Part shown: one piece after another, positions 50,187 through 58,521 of the stretch
Layout of the letters: every line of letters begins with the position of its first letter
How positions within the stretch are numbered: position 1 is the stretch's first letter
Assembly (NCBI RefSeq): GCF_039542225.1
Contig: NZ_BAABHS010000003.1
Location: 62,001-126,000, forward strand
Direction: 5' to 3'
Origin: Yinghuangia aomiensis
Lineage (GTDB): Bacteria > Actinomycetota > Actinomycetes > Streptomycetales > Streptomycetaceae
DNA length: 64,000 bases
Translations under genes and position numbers: made by a program
Notes under the pieces: generated by a model
Told to the model about the DNA's origin: nothing
Seen by the model: only the letters and a program-made list of their open reading frames with translations
Database searches by the model: none

Positions 50187-52148
50187 GTGCTCACGCTCTC
50201 CCTGAGCACGCTGCGCGACCGCAAGCAGTTGTTCGCCGGGGCCCTGGTGGCGATCGCCCTGGGGGTGGCGCTCGTCCAGTCGTCGCTGCACGTCCTCCAC
50301 TCGGTGTCCGACCCGGCGATCCCCGCGCGGCTGTCCCGCGCGGAACGCGACGACATGCGCGAGAACTACGTCGGCGCCGCGGTGACGATGGGCCTTCAGG
50401 CCCCGCTGGTGGTCTTTCTGGCGATCCTCGTCGTCGGCTCGACCTGCTCCTTCGCGGTCGCCCAGCGCCGCCGCGACCTCGCGCTGCTGCGCGTGCTGGG
50501 CGCCGGACGCGGCCAGACCAAGCGGCTGCTCGCGACCGAGTCGCTGCTGCTGGGCGTCGCGGGCGCGCTGCTCGGCGCGCCGCTGGGCGTCGCCATGACC
50601 TGGGTGCAGACCCGCCTGCTCGAACACGTCGGCTTCGTGCCCGCCGGTTTCGAACCGGTCTACTGGCACTGGGGCTCCGTACTCGCCGCGAGCGCCGCCG
50701 GAGCCGGCATCGCGCTCCTCGGATCGTGGAGCGCGGCGCGCCGGGCGGCGCGGATCCGTCCGCTGGAATCCCTGCGGGAGACCGGGGCGGCGGCCCGGGT
50801 CATGACCCGGGGCCGCTGGTGCGTCGGCGTGGTGTGCCTCGCGCTGTCGGTGGTACTCGTCGTCGGCGCGCAGTCCGCCGACCCGATCGGCGCCATCACC
50901 ATCGCGATGACGCTGTCGATCGTCGGTGCCGTGGCGCTGTCCGCGCTCAGTCCGCTGGTCGTGCCGCTCGCGGCCCGGCTGTTCGGGATGGTGTTCCGGC
51001 GCAGTCCGCTGGGTGCGCTCGCCGAGGCGAACATCCGCGACGGCGCGCGCCGCACCGCGTCCGTGGCCGCGCCGCTGATCACCCTGGTCTCGCTGGTGCT
51101 CGGCCTGTCCGGCGCGCTGGGTGTGCTGGCACGGTCGATCGGCGTCGAGCAGGAGCGGCTGACCCGCGGCGACATCGTCGTCGCGTCCGCGAACGGCGAG
51201 CAGGCGGCGCGGCTTGCGGGGGTCCCCGGGGTCGCGGACGTGTCGTCCCAGCTCACCGTTCCGGTTCCGGTCACCGCCGAGGTCCGCAAGGACGGCACGC
51301 GTGCCGCCCGGCCGCACACGTTCGAGGACCGGGTGGTCGCCGTCGACGCGGCCGCCTACGCACGGGCCCGGACCTTGGCGCCGAAGTCCGGCTCGCTGGC
51401 GGACCTGCACGGCGACACCGTCGCCGTCGGCCCCGCGCTGCCGGCCGAGGGCTTCTCCGCGCCCAAGGTCGGCGACACCGTCACGGTCGCCGTCGCGGGC
51501 ACCGAACGCAAGCTGCGCGTCGTCGCGGTCCTGCCCGAGACCCTGGACATCGGCGACCGGTTCCTGCTGCCGCGGGAGATCCTGCCCGCGGGCGTGCTGG
51601 CCGCCGCCGCGAGCGAGTCCATCGTCACGGTGGCGCCCGGTGTACCCGTCGCCGAGGTGGAGGAGCGCATCCGCGCCGCGGGGATCGGCGGGACGGCGAC
51701 GGTCGCGGAGTGGGCCGACCGCAGGGCGGAGGCCCAGCAGGACGGCAACGACAAGATCTTCGCGGTGCTGCTCGGTCTCGCGGGCGTGTACGCGCTGGTC
51801 GGCGTCGTCAACGCCCTGGTCATCGCCACGGCCGAACGCCGCGCCGAGTTCGCGGTGGCCCGGCTCAGCGGGCTGGAGCGCCCGCAGGTCGTCCGGATGG
51901 CGGTCGTCGAGGCGTGCGCCGTGGCCGCGATCGGCCTCGGGCTCGGCAGCGTGGTCGCGGCGGCCGGGATGGCGGGGATGGCCAAGAGCACGGCGGCGGT
52001 GACCGGGACGGCCATCGTCGTGGTGCCGTGGGGAACCCTGGCGGCGACCGTGCTGGGCGCGTTCGCGGTCACGGTCACCGCGGCCGTGGTGACGGCCCGG
52101 GCGGCGACGCGGGAACGACCCGCCGCACTCGCCGCCGCGCGGACCTGA
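50187..52148 (+). CDS. FtsX-type ABC transporter permease
   Basis: 653 aa from the GTG at 50187 with GGAGG eight bases upstream. An N-terminal helix (about 16-34) is followed directly by a helical FtsX core (65-230) and two more helices (~214-260). An extracytoplasmic domain of about 170 residues follows, then the C-terminal FtsX core (about 525-650), including NALVIATAERRAEFAVARL. Domain order resembles two-component-regulated peptide or bacitracin-type exporters. Partner of the ATPase three bases upstream. Substrate unknown. Confidence 0.88.
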   Translation: MLTLSLSTLRDRKQLFAGALVAIALGVALVQSSLHVLHSVSDPAIPARLSRAERDDMRENYVGAAVTMGLQAPLVVFLAILVVGSTCSFAVAQRRRDLALLRVLGAGRGQTKRLLATESLLLGVAGALLGAPLGVAMTWVQTRLLEHVGFVPAGFEPVYWHWGSVLAASAAGAGIALLGSWSAARRAARIRPLESLRETGAAARVMTRGRWCVGVVCLALSVVLVVGAQSADPIGAITIAMTLSIVGAVALSALSPLVVPLAARLFGMVFRRSPLGALAEANIRDGARRTASVAAPLITLVSLVLGLSGALGVLARSIGVEQERLTRGDIVVASANGEQAARLAGVPGVADVSSQLTVPVPVTAEVRKDGTRAARPHTFEDRVVAVDAAAYARARTLAPKSGSLADLHGDTVAVGPALPAEGFSAPKVGDTVTVAVAGTERKLRVVAVLPETLDIGDRFLLPREILPAGVLAAAASESIVTVAPGVPVAEVEERIRAAGIGGTATVAEWADRRAEAQQDGNDKIFAVLLGLAGVYALVGVVNALVIATAERRAEFAVARLSGLERPQVVRMAVVEACAVAAIGLGLGSVVAAAGMAGMAKSTAAVTGTAIVVVPWGTLAATVLGAFAVTVTAAVVTARAATRERPAALAAART

Positions 52149-52294
52149 CACCGGAGCGGCGGACGCCGGCCGGCCGTGGAGCGGGCCCGGACCGCGGCCG
52201 GTCGGCGAGGCCCGAAGGCAAGCGGCGGAACCGGTCCGTCGGGTCGGTGTGTAGCGTTCGCGCTCCGACCCGGAGCGATCGTGAGAGGAGCGTC

Positions 52295-53641
52295 GTGCTG
52301 CTGTCCGCCCGCTTCGCCCGCCGACGCACCGGGGTCCGTCCGGCCGCCGCCGCGCGGCTGCCGCACCTGGCCCGCGGCCTCGGCTACCTCGCCCTCGGCC
52401 TGCCGTCGGCGCTGCTTGCCGCGCTGCTGTTCGGCGGTCTCGCCGTGCCGGTGCTGACGGCGGCCGGGCGGCTGGACGGGGTCTCCTCGGTGGAAGACGC
52501 GGTCGTGCCCGCCCTGCTCCTGCTCCTGGGGCTCCTGCTCACCGTCGTCCTCGCGCCCTGGGCCGCCGCCCCGGTGGCCGCCCTGGAACGGCGCAGGCTC
52601 CGGGTGCTCACGCCGGGCGCCGCCCACGAGCCCCGGCACCGCGAACCGCGCCCGGCAGCCGCCCGGTTCCGCGAGCGCTATGCCCGGGCGTGGCGCGAGG
52701 TGGCCGCCGGATACCTGACCGCGGTCGGGGTGACCCCGCTGGTCCTGCTCGCGCTGGTCTGGGCTCTGGTGTGCCTGGGCTGGATCACGGCTCCGCTCCT
52801 GGTCGCGGCGACCGGCAGCGGCCCGGTGGCGCTCGTCGTCGGGCACACCGACAGCGCGCTCGCGGCGGTCCCGTACACGCTCGCCGGGCTGGCCGGCGCC
52901 GGCCTCGGCGCCGTGGTCTTCGCCCGCCTGGCGTACCTCCAGGCCGGCCTGACCCGGGCGCTCGTCGAACCCCGCTCCGACGCCCTGGCCTCGCGCCTGG
53001 TCGAAGTCACCCGCTCCCGCTCCCGCCTCGCCGACGCCTTCGCCGCCGAGCGCCGCCGCATCGAACGCGACCTGCACGACGGCGCCCAGCAGCAGCTCCT
53101 CGTCCTCACCCTGGAACTCGGCCTCGCGCGCATGGACCTGCCCGCCGACTCCCCGGCCGGGCAGTCCGTCGCCAAGGCCCACGAGCAGGCCAAGACGCTG
53201 TTGGCCGACCTGCGCGGGCTCATCCGCGGCATCCACCCCCAGGTGCTGACCAACCGCGGGCTCGGCGCCGCACTGTACGAACTCGCCGAGTTCTGCCCGC
53301 TGCCCGTCGGCACCGACATCGACCTCCCGCACCGTCCGCCGCAGGCCGTCGAGACCGCCGCCTACTTCGCCGCCGCCGAGGCGCTCGCGAACGCCCTCAA
53401 GCACAGCGGCGCCGACGACATCCGCATCACCGCCCGCCTGCGGAGCGGCAGCCTCACCGTCGACGTCGAGGACAACGGGCACGGCGGCGCGAGCTTCTCC
53501 GACGGCACCGGGCTGACCGGGCTCGCCGACCGGGTCGCGGTGGTCGACGGGACCCTCCGGCTGTCCAGCCCGGCGGGCGGCCCCACCGTGGTGCGGGTGG
53601 AAATACCCTGTCCGACCCTCAGGAGCAAGGACGACCACTGA
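52295..53641 (+). CDS. Sensor histidine kinase (HisKA_3/NarL-type partner)
   Basis: 448 aa from the GTG at 52295 with AGGAG four bases upstream. A membrane sensor region of four hydrophobic helices (about 28-55, 68-92, 145-170 and 185-215), of the putative-sensor-domain type, lacks a large external domain. Dimerisation and phosphoacceptor segment: AAERRRIERDLHDGAQQQLL (His at about 262). The HATPase domain has AAEALANALKHSGA (N-box, about 363) and VEDNGHGGASFSDGTGLTGL (G-box). This is the typical actinobacterial partner of LuxR-type regulators. Its short external part suggests it senses the membrane or the ABC transporter itself. Confidence 0.92.
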   Translation: MLLSARFARRRTGVRPAAAARLPHLARGLGYLALGLPSALLAALLFGGLAVPVLTAAGRLDGVSSVEDAVVPALLLLLGLLLTVVLAPWAAAPVAALERRRLRVLTPGAAHEPRHREPRPAAARFRERYARAWREVAAGYLTAVGVTPLVLLALVWALVCLGWITAPLLVAATGSGPVALVVGHTDSALAAVPYTLAGLAGAGLGAVVFARLAYLQAGLTRALVEPRSDALASRLVEVTRSRSRLADAFAAERRRIERDLHDGAQQQLLVLTLELGLARMDLPADSPAGQSVAKAHEQAKTLLADLRGLIRGIHPQVLTNRGLGAALYELAEFCPLPVGTDIDLPHRPPQAVETAAYFAAAEALANALKHSGADDIRITARLRSGSLTVDVEDNGHGGASFSDGTGLTGLADRVAVVDGTLRLSSPAGGPTVVRVEIPCPTLRSKDDH

Positions 53642-54294
53642 ACACGCTGCGCCTCATCCTCGCCGAAGACTCCGTCCTCCTGCGTGCCGGGCTCACCGGG
53701 CTGCTGGAGCGCCTCGCTTTCGAGGTGACCGCGGTCCCGGACGGTGCCGCGCTCACCGCGGCCGTCCGCGAGAGCGTCCCCGACCTCGTGGTGACCGACG
53801 TCCGCATGCCCCCGGCGTTCGCCGACGAGGGGCTGCGCGCCGCGCTCGCGCTGCGCGCCACCCGGCCGGACCTCCCGATCGTCGTGCTCAGCCAGTACAT
53901 CGAGCCGGACGGCGCCGCCGAACTCCTCACCACCGGCGGCGGCAAGGCGATCGGCTACCTCCTCAAGGACCGCATCGTCGACGTGGACGACTTCGCCGCG
54001 ACCCTGCGCCGCGTCGCCGCGGGCGGCACCGCCGTCGACCCGCAGGTCGTCGCCCGCCTGCTGCGCCGCCGTGCGGAACCCGTCGCGGCGCTGTCCCCGC
54101 GCGAACGCGAGGTCCTCGGACTCATCGCCGAGGGCCTGTCCAACGCCGCGATCATGCGTGCCCTGGAGATCTCCGAGCCGGCCGTCGGCAAGCACGTGCG
54201 CGCCATCTTCACCAAGCTCGGCCTGCCGCCGGACGACGACACCCACCGCCGCGTCCTGGCCGTCCTGGCCTACCTCGGCTCGGGGATCGGCTGA
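53638..54294 (+). CDS. NarL/LuxR-type response regulator, probable CTG start
   Basis: 218 aa. Receiver domain about 1-118: LILAEDSVLLRAGL (acidic pair), VVTDVRMPP (phosphoacceptor Asp about 56), VVLSQYI and LLKDRI (Lys). LuxR-type HTH (about 150-212) with LSPREREVLGLIAEGLSNAAI. No ATG, GTG or TTG occurs between the kinase stop and the receiver; the only fitting start is a CTG at 53638-53640 overlapping the kinase stop (CTGA), with AAGGA six bases upstream. The next canonical start (GTG at 53726) would delete the acidic pocket. It should control the ABC genes upstream. Confidence 0.88.
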   Translation: MNTLRLILAEDSVLLRAGLTGLLERLAFEVTAVPDGAALTAAVRESVPDLVVTDVRMPPAFADEGLRAALALRATRPDLPIVVLSQYIEPDGAAELLTTGGGKAIGYLLKDRIVDVDDFAATLRRVAAGGTAVDPQVVARLLRRRAEPVAALSPREREVLGLIAEGLSNAAIMRALEISEPAVGKHVRAIFTKLGLPPDDDTHRRVLAVLAYLGSGIG

Positions 54295-54331
54295 TTGCCC
54301 CGCGCCGGCTTGTCCCTCGGGTGGCGCCCGG

Positions 54332-55279
54332 TCAGCTCTCCCCGCGGCGCGCCCGGTCGAGCCAGCGGGCCGCGTCGTCGAACTCCGCGTCGGACGTGCC
54401 GCGCCGCACCTGCGGGCGCGCGCCGTCGGCCCGCGGATACGAGCCGAGGAACCGCACCCCCGCACACACCCGCCGCAGGCCCATGAGCGCTTCGCCGACC
54501 CGGGCGTCCGCGATGTGGCCCTCGGCCTCGATCGCGAAGAAGTAGTGGCCGAGGCCGTCCCCGGTGGGGCGGGACTGGATGTGGTCGAGGTTGACCCCGC
54601 GCACCGCGAACTCCTGGAGGATCTCCAGCAGCGCACCCGCGTGGTCGTCGACGATGAACGCCACCACCGACGTGCGGTCCGCCCCGGTCGGCGGCGATAC
54701 CGGAGCCGGCCGCCGGACCTGCACGAACCGTGTCACCGCGCCCTCGACGTCGTGGATCTCGGCGACCAGCGGCACCAGGCCATAGCGCTCGGCCGCGAAC
54801 TCGCCCGCGAGGGCGGCGTCGTAGCGGCCTTCCTGGACGAGCCGGGCGGCATCCGCGTTCGAGGCCGACGAGAACCACTCGGCGTCCGGGAGGTTCGCCC
54901 CCAGCCAGCGGCGGACCTGCGGCTGCGCGTGCGCGTGGCTCGACACGGTCTTGATGTCGGCCATCGTGGTGCCGGGCCGGACCAGCAGGGCGAAGGAGAT
55001 CGGCAGCAGGATCTCCCGCTCGATGACGAGCGGCTCGCCGGTGGCCAGTTCGTCGATCGTGACGGACACGGAGCCTTCGACCGAGTTCTCCAGCGGCACG
55101 ACCGCCGCGTCGGCCTCCCCGCGCCGCACCGCGTCGAGCGCGGCCGGCACCGAGGCCATGGGCAGCGCCTCGGCCCGCGCGGCCTCCGGCAGCGTCAGCA
55201 GCGCGGCCTCGGTAAACGTCCCTTCCGGCCCGAGGTAGGACCAACGGGGGGCACCGGAAGCGGCGGAGGAGTGAGGCAT
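54332..55279 (-). CDS. pheA: Prephenate dehydratase
   Basis: 315 aa, stand-alone form without chorismate mutase. Catalytic domain about 12-190: YLGPEGTFTEAAL, VPLENSVEGSVSVTIDEL (about 61-78) and the Thr-containing AVTRFVQV (about 186). The regulatory ACT domain (about 205-285) has GALLEIL and the phenylalanine-binding region HIQSRPTG, Gln replacing the usual Glu of ESRP. It converts prephenate to phenylpyruvate with feedback inhibition by Phe. ATG at 55279; weak Shine-Dalgarno. Divergent from the FetB-like permease gene. Confidence 0.93.
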   Translation of the reverse strand: MPHSSAASGAPRWSYLGPEGTFTEAALLTLPEAARAEALPMASVPAALDAVRRGEADAAVVPLENSVEGSVSVTIDELATGEPLVIEREILLPISFALLVRPGTTMADIKTVSSHAHAQPQVRRWLGANLPDAEWFSSASNADAARLVQEGRYDAALAGEFAAERYGLVPLVAEIHDVEGAVTRFVQVRRPAPVSPPTGADRTSVVAFIVDDHAGALLEILQEFAVRGVNLDHIQSRPTGDGLGHYFFAIEAEGHIADARVGEALMGLRRVCAGVRFLGSYPRADGARPQVRRGTSDAEFDDAARWLDRARRGES

Positions 55280-55422
55280 GCCAGCAAGCGTATGCCCTCG
55301 CTCCGAGAGCACTCGCCGACGGATCATCACCCATCCGGGCGAATCACCGTTCCGGTCCGTTCCTCGGCCGCTTCCCTGCGCGTCCTCTCCCGCGCCCGCC
55401 CCCGACGCCCTACCGTCACCCC

Positions 55423-56289
55423 ATGCCCCACCAGCCCTGGGAACCCCACCTGTTTCCCGACGCGGCCCCCATGGATTCCTCCGTCTTCTCCCCGCTCGCC
55501 GCGCCCGCCCCTGCAACCGCGGCATCCTCCTCGGGCCAGCTCCCGGTCACCCCTTCTCTCGGCGCCGCCATCGCCGTCCTCCTGCTCCTGGCCTTCGCGA
55601 TCACCGCGGTCTCGCACCTCGGGCACGGCCGGGCGGTGCTGCTGGCCGGGGTCCGGGCCGCGCTGCAGCTGCTCGTGGTCGCGGTGGTCATCACGCAGGT
55701 GGTGGACCACTGGTGGGCGAGCCTGCTGTTCATCGCCGTCATGTACGCGGTCGCCGTGGTCACCGCGTCCGGCCGCATCGTCGGCGCCGTCTACGAACCC
55801 TGGATCGCGGTCCCGATCCTCGTCGCCACGATTCCGGTGCTGGCCGTCCTCATCGCCGTCCGCATCGTGCCGTTCGAAGGCCTTGTGCTCATCCCTATCG
55901 CAGGCAGCCAGCTCGGCGGCGCCATGACCGCGACCGTCCTCTCCGGGCGCCGGGCATTGGAGGAGCTCACCCTGCGGCACGGCGAAGTCGAGGCCGCGCT
56001 GTCGCTCGGGTTCCTCGACCGCGACGCGCGGACGGAGATCTGCCGGCCCGCGGCGTCGGGTGCGCTGATCCCCGCGCTGGACCAGACCCGGACGGTCGGA
56101 CTGGTCACGCTGCCGGGCGCGTTCGTCGGCATGCTGCTCGGCGGCGCCTCGCCGTGGAACGCCGGTGCGGTGCAGTTGTTCGTGCTGATCGCGCTGCTGG
56201 CGGTGGAGGCCGCCGCGATCACGGTGACCGTCGAGCTGATCGCGCGCGGCCGCATCGCCCGGCCGCGGACCGCAGGGGTCACCACCTGA
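55423..56289 (+). CDS. FetB/YbbM-family (UPF0014) ABC permease
   Basis: 288 aa with about seven hydrophobic helices. The first ~45 residues are a Pro/Ala/Ser-rich extension. Core signature regions: AGVRAALQLLVVAVVITQV (about 68), PIAGSQLGGAMTATVLSGRR (about 159-178), EVEAALSLGFLDRDA (about 188) and GLVTLPGAFVGMLLGGASP (about 226). In Escherichia coli the FetAB pair exports iron. No FetA ATPase lies next to it here, so it must use one encoded elsewhere or act differently. ATG at 55423. Confidence 0.88.
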   Translation: MPHQPWEPHLFPDAAPMDSSVFSPLAAPAPATAASSSGQLPVTPSLGAAIAVLLLLAFAITAVSHLGHGRAVLLAGVRAALQLLVVAVVITQVVDHWWASLLFIAVMYAVAVVTASGRIVGAVYEPWIAVPILVATIPVLAVLIAVRIVPFEGLVLIPIAGSQLGGAMTATVLSGRRALEELTLRHGEVEAALSLGFLDRDARTEICRPAASGALIPALDQTRTVGLVTLPGAFVGMLLGGASPWNAGAVQLFVLIALLAVEAAAITVTVELIARGRIARPRTAGVTT

Positions 56290-56340
56290 GTCGCCAACGA
56301 CGCGCGGGCTTCCGGCAATTCGGCAGCAAACGCCAGACCT

Positions 56341-56407
56341 TTATCCACAGGGTTGTGGATAATTTCCCGGGGATCACCGGCCTGCCTGTGGATATCTCTG
56401 TGGACTG
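56341..56407. promoter_or_regulatory. Cluster of four DnaA-box-like sequences
   Basis: TTATCCACA at 56341-56349 (perfect), TGTGGATAA at 56354-56362 (perfect, inverted), TGTGGATAT at 56387-56395 (one mismatch) and TGTGGACTG at 56399-56407 (two or three mismatches). The first pair also forms a nine-base-pair hairpin followed by TTT, so a terminator for the permease gene is an alternative reading. Confidence 0.6.
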
Positions 56408-56543
56408 CCTCGCCGGCGTACGGGAGATGCCCCTTATCGGTGAAGATTTCCGATCTCCCCGTGAACTGGCCGATTTGGCACCGCACTCCGCATAGAGTCG
56501 GAGCCGCAACCAACCGGCCGGAAGTGCGAGGGGAAGGCATTCC

Positions 56544-56837
56544 GTGCATGTGGATCCTGCCGTACTGAGGACGGCCGCCGCGGAAGCGCATCGGATGGCG
56601 GACGAACTCCCCCGGCTCGCCGACGGCATCGTTATCACCGGTCATGAAGCCGCCGCGGCCTGCCCGGGGTTCGCCACCGCCACCGCGCTCGCCGAGGTCA
56701 CGGCCGCCTGGCAGGGCCGACTGGCCGCCGTGGGCGAGACGTTCGCGCGCACCGCACAGGCTCTCGCGAGCACGGCAGACCGCGACTCCGCGGCCGACGG
56801 CCGCGCCGCCGCCGCGTTCGACGCCGCCGCACGCTGA
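56544..56837 (+). CDS. WXG100-like small helical protein
   Basis: 97 aa from a GTG at 56544 with GGGGAAGG upstream. Predicted helical hairpin with W56-Q-G58 at the turn, the WxG motif of ESX/type VII substrates. Helices cover about 5-27 and 60-85. The C-terminal YxxxD/E export motif is not visible. Eight bases before a DUF1023 hydrolase that also has a WxG hairpin at its N-terminus. Secretion is inferred from fold only; no ESX genes lie in the window. Confidence 0.75.
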   Translation: MHVDPAVLRTAAAEAHRMADELPRLADGIVITGHEAAAACPGFATATALAEVTAAWQGRLAAVGETFARTAQALASTADRDSAADGRAAAAFDAAAR

Positions 56838-56844
56838 GCGGACC

Positions 56845-58518
56845 ATGACCCCCGGCACCGTTTCCTGGCTCCGGAATCTCCGCCCGGACACCCTGGATGC
56901 CGCCGCTCGCCAGTGGCTGCGCTTGGCCGGCGACGTGGAGAACGCCCTCGGTCGGGCCGCGGCCGAGATCGCCGGGGTTCTCACCACCGCCGTTTGGCAA
57001 GGGGCCGACGCCGATGCGGCCGCCCGACAACTCGACGACCAAGAAACCGAGTTGCGCATCGCGACGCAGGAAGCGGCGGCCGTGGCCGCCCTGATCGGCC
57101 GGGCAGCCCAGGAACTGGCCGCCGCCCGGCGGAATGGGGAATGCCTGCTGGCCGAGGCCTCCGCGGCAGGACTCCAGGTCGACGACGACGGCACCATCCG
57201 TCCCACCGCCGCTGCCGGGGATCCGGCCGACGCCGCCCGCCTCACCGCCGCGCTCACCACCGTGCTCGACTCCGCCGCCATGGCCGACCGCCGCTTCGCG
57301 GCCGTCCTGCGCGACCTGGCCCCGGACGCGGTCCGCCCCGGCCTCGACCGCTGGGCCGACGCGGTGGACGACGGCACCGCCGTCGCCCTCCTCGCCCGCA
57401 TCGACGCCCGCGCCATCCCGTCGGCGGCGAGTCCGGACGCCGTACGTGCCTGGTGGGCAGGCCTCGACGACGGCGCCCGGCAACGGTTCCTGGTCGGCTG
57501 CCCCGCCGTGCTCGGCAAGCTCGACGGACTCCCCGCCACCGTGCGCGATCGCGCCAACCGCTTGCTGCTGCACGCGTCCGAGGCCGGCCTCCGGCGGGAA
57601 CTGCGGGCAGCGGAGACCGCGTTGGCGCAGGCCGGAGCGCGCAACGGCGGCGGTCCCGCACTCGTGAGCCGCATCGGCGACCTGCGCCGCCGTCTCGCCG
57701 GGGTCGAGACCCTGCGCGGCCACCTGGAGTCCGCCGCCCACCGGTGGGGTCCCACGTATCTCCTCGCCTTCGACCCCGACGGCGACTACGCCGCGGGCGG
57801 CCGAGGACGCGGACGGGCGGTCATCGCCGTCGGCAATCCCGACCACGCGCGCCACACCGCCGTGTTCGTCCCCGGCATGGGCGTGGGCCTCGACGCCGCG
57901 GGGGACGAGTTGGGGCGCGTGGCCGACCTGCGCGCCGCGGCCCAGGCCAAAACCGGCAGCCCGGACGTGGCGGCCGTCGCCTGGATCGGCTACGACACCC
58001 CCGACCGGCTCGCCCAAGCCCTCGATCCCCGCTATGCCGAACGCGCCGCCCCGCACCTCGGCCGCTTCACCGGGGGACTCCGCGCCGCGCACGAGCCGGG
58101 CGCCGGCCACCTCACCGTGATCGGCCACAGCTACGGATCCCTCGTCGTCGGCGAAGCCGCCCAGACCGGCTCCGGCCTGCACGCCGACGACATCGTCGTG
58201 GTCGGCAGCCCCGGTGTGCACGCCACCCGGGCCACCCAACTGGGCGCCGGACCCGGCCATGTCTGGGTGGGCCGCGCGCAGGGCGATCCGGTGCCCGGCC
58301 TCGGCGCGATGACGTACGCAAGCCCGGTCACCGGAACGACCCCCACCGACCCGGCGTTCGGCGCCAACCGGTTCACCACGGACGGCGCCGCCGGCCACAG
58401 CGACTACTGGAGCACGGCCCGCCCGGACAGCCTCGCCAACCAGGCCGCGATCGTGGCCGGCAGGTACGGCGACGTCCGGTTGGTCTCCGGCGCCCCGCCC
58501 GCGGACGGGAAGCCGTAG
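56845..58518 (+). CDS. DUF1023 alpha/beta hydrolase with N-terminal WXG-like hairpin
   Basis: 557 aa. Residues 1-100 are helical with W51-Q-G53, resembling a fused WXG100 domain. A long helical middle (about 110-310) leads to an alpha/beta hydrolase of the DUF1023 family (about 320-545). Nucleophile elbow VIGHSYGSLVVG (Ser about 433), a strand ending DDIVVVGSPGVHA, and the final catalytic His in GAAGHSDYW. DUF1023 hydrolases in actinobacteria are often linked with type VII secretion. ATG at 56845. Its stop is three bases from the stop of the convergent DyP gene. Substrate unknown; lipase/esterase activity is only implied. Confidence 0.85.
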   Translation: MTPGTVSWLRNLRPDTLDAAARQWLRLAGDVENALGRAAAEIAGVLTTAVWQGADADAAARQLDDQETELRIATQEAAAVAALIGRAAQELAAARRNGECLLAEASAAGLQVDDDGTIRPTAAAGDPADAARLTAALTTVLDSAAMADRRFAAVLRDLAPDAVRPGLDRWADAVDDGTAVALLARIDARAIPSAASPDAVRAWWAGLDDGARQRFLVGCPAVLGKLDGLPATVRDRANRLLLHASEAGLRRELRAAETALAQAGARNGGGPALVSRIGDLRRRLAGVETLRGHLESAAHRWGPTYLLAFDPDGDYAAGGRGRGRAVIAVGNPDHARHTAVFVPGMGVGLDAAGDELGRVADLRAAAQAKTGSPDVAAVAWIGYDTPDRLAQALDPRYAERAAPHLGRFTGGLRAAHEPGAGHLTVIGHSYGSLVVGEAAQTGSGLHADDIVVVGSPGVHATRATQLGAGPGHVWVGRAQGDPVPGLGAMTYASPVTGTTPTDPAFGANRFTTDGAAGHSDYWSTARPDSLANQAAIVAGRYGDVRLVSGAPPADGKP

Positions 58519-58521
58519 CCG

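Noticed and set aside
49218..52151. 977-codon minus-strand frame opposite the ABC transporter genes
   Set aside because: Antisense shadow of intact ATPase and permease genes in GC-rich DNA.
56341..56407. Chromosomal replication origin
   Set aside because: Only four box-like sites, two of them imperfect, and none of the usual dnaA/dnaN neighbours; an oriC would have many more boxes.
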